A stretch of 64,000 nucleotides of DNA from Phallusia mammillata (taxonomy: Eukaryota; Chordata; Ascidiacea; Phlebobranchia; Ascidiidae), in assembly GCA_003260075.1 (NCBI GenBank), contig QLIY01000143.1, positions 157,820-221,819 of the forward strand. The letters are read 5' to 3'. How positions within the stretch are numbered: position 1 is the first letter of the stretch; each line of letters opens with the position of its first letter. Below the pieces are notes generated by a model. That model was not told where the DNA came from. It did not search any database and saw nothing but the letters and a program-made list of their open reading frames with translations. Positions 63,693 to 64,000 of this stretch are shown in pieces. Both the position numbers and the translations under genes were made by a program.

Positions 63693-63731
63693 CTACGACC
63701 TGAGCGCCTTAGACCACTCGGCTATCCTGCC
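63693..63731 (-). pseudogene. truncated tRNA-Leu
   Basis: The minus strand reads GGCAGGATAGCCGAGTGGTC and TAAGGCGCT, then jumps to CAGGTCG and stops being tRNA-like. It has the acceptor 5' strand and D arm only, with a short deletion before the anticodon. Its 5' flank (TTGGTTGA-like, GGGCATTCCTGACGCAATTT) is shared with the intact copy, so whole units were duplicated. It lies 31 bases after the GPCR donor at 63662, in an intron on the opposite strand. Confidence 0.85.
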
Positions 63732-63813
63732 TGTTGATGGTCGCCTAAATCTGGGCATTCCTGACGCAATTTTCTCATCAACCAAACAGAAAAACAAACA
63801 AACAAACTTGAGT

Positions 63814-63896
63814 TGACAGGAGCGGGATTCGAACCCGCACCTCCAGCGCAGACTGTGGCCTGAACGCAGCGCCTTAGACCACTCGGCCATCCTGCC
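63814..63896 (-). tRNA. trnL-CAG: tRNA-Leu (anticodon CAG)
   Basis: 83 nt. The acceptor stem GGCAGGA pairs with TCCTGTC (one G-U), discriminator A. A box TGGCCGAGTGG is perfect; D arm GGCCGAGTGGTCTAAGGCGC is class II Leu type. Anticodon loop TTCAGGC gives CAG, reading CUG. The long variable arm and T arm GCGGGTTCGAATCCCGC with perfect B box follow. One C-A mismatch sits in the anticodon stem. No intron and no encoded CCA. Confidence 0.93.
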
Positions 63897-63962
63897 TCTT
63901 GTTGGTTGACTAAATTTGGGCACTGCTGACGCAATTTCCAGAAAAAGAAAACAAAATTGAAT

Positions 63963-64000
63963 TGACAGGAGCGGGATTCGAACCCGCGCCTCCAGGGGAG
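63963..64000 (-). tRNA. trnL: tRNA-Leu, 3' half, cut by the window end
   Basis: TGACAGGAGCGGGATTCGAA on the plus strand gives the acceptor 3' strand and a T arm GCGGGTTCGAATCCCGC-like, nearly identical to the copy at 63814-63896, followed by the variable arm CTCCCCTGGAGG. The anticodon lies beyond the window. Confidence 0.85.

Noticed and set aside
63693..63934. ORFs with AEWSKALRSG and WPSGLRRCVQ
   Set aside because: These are translations of the tRNA-Leu genes.

Overview
The window is animal nuclear DNA: AT-rich, with short exons separated by kilobase-scale introns, canonical GT/AG splice sites, an axonemal dynein fragment, a class A GPCR, a nuclear tRNA-Leu cluster and very many short inverted-repeat transposons with 8-bp target duplications. 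An invertebrate, perhaps a tunicate, is my guess; nothing seen fixes the taxon. Almost no gene here is one long ORF. The real coding content was found by matching acceptors, donors and reading phase across exons.

Layout. 1-29 kb: a 24-bp TGACGTAA minisatellite (366-815), then the introns and exons of one large minus-strand gene (at least 2631-26484, about 12 exons) encoding a helical, armadillo/HEAT-looking protein I cannot name. Its introns hold hAT-like MITEs, dispersed repeats and a repeat family carrying a hammerhead ribozyme. 27.8-30 kb: an orphan minus-strand exon and two exons of an axonemal dynein heavy chain (AAA4 P-loop) cut at an N. 33.9-36.4 kb: a complete four-exon minus-strand ubiquitin E2 variant (UBE2V/Mms2 type), 138 codons. 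39.1-40.8 kb: a plus-strand gene ending at 40133 and a convergent minus-strand terminal exon (40502-40780). 45.8-63.7 kb: a plus-strand rhodopsin-like GPCR (TM1 to TM4 exons, continuing past the window) whose first intron is 16.3 kb and contains, antisense, a group of small secreted-peptide genes built of mini-exons. 63.7-64 kb: minus-strand tRNA-Leu(CAG) copies.

The assembly needs caution. About 45 runs of 8 or more G occur, all on the + strand and none as C, and most sit exactly where the sequence starts to repeat itself. Single N characters sit at the same kind of joint. The best reading is unresolved contig overlaps or gap-fill artefacts, so duplicated exons next to such joints should not be counted as biology.

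Most interesting: a structurally complete type I hammerhead ribozyme (13215-13264) with decayed relatives in a dispersed repeat, and the nested secreted-peptide family with 36-41-nt phase-1 repeat exons.
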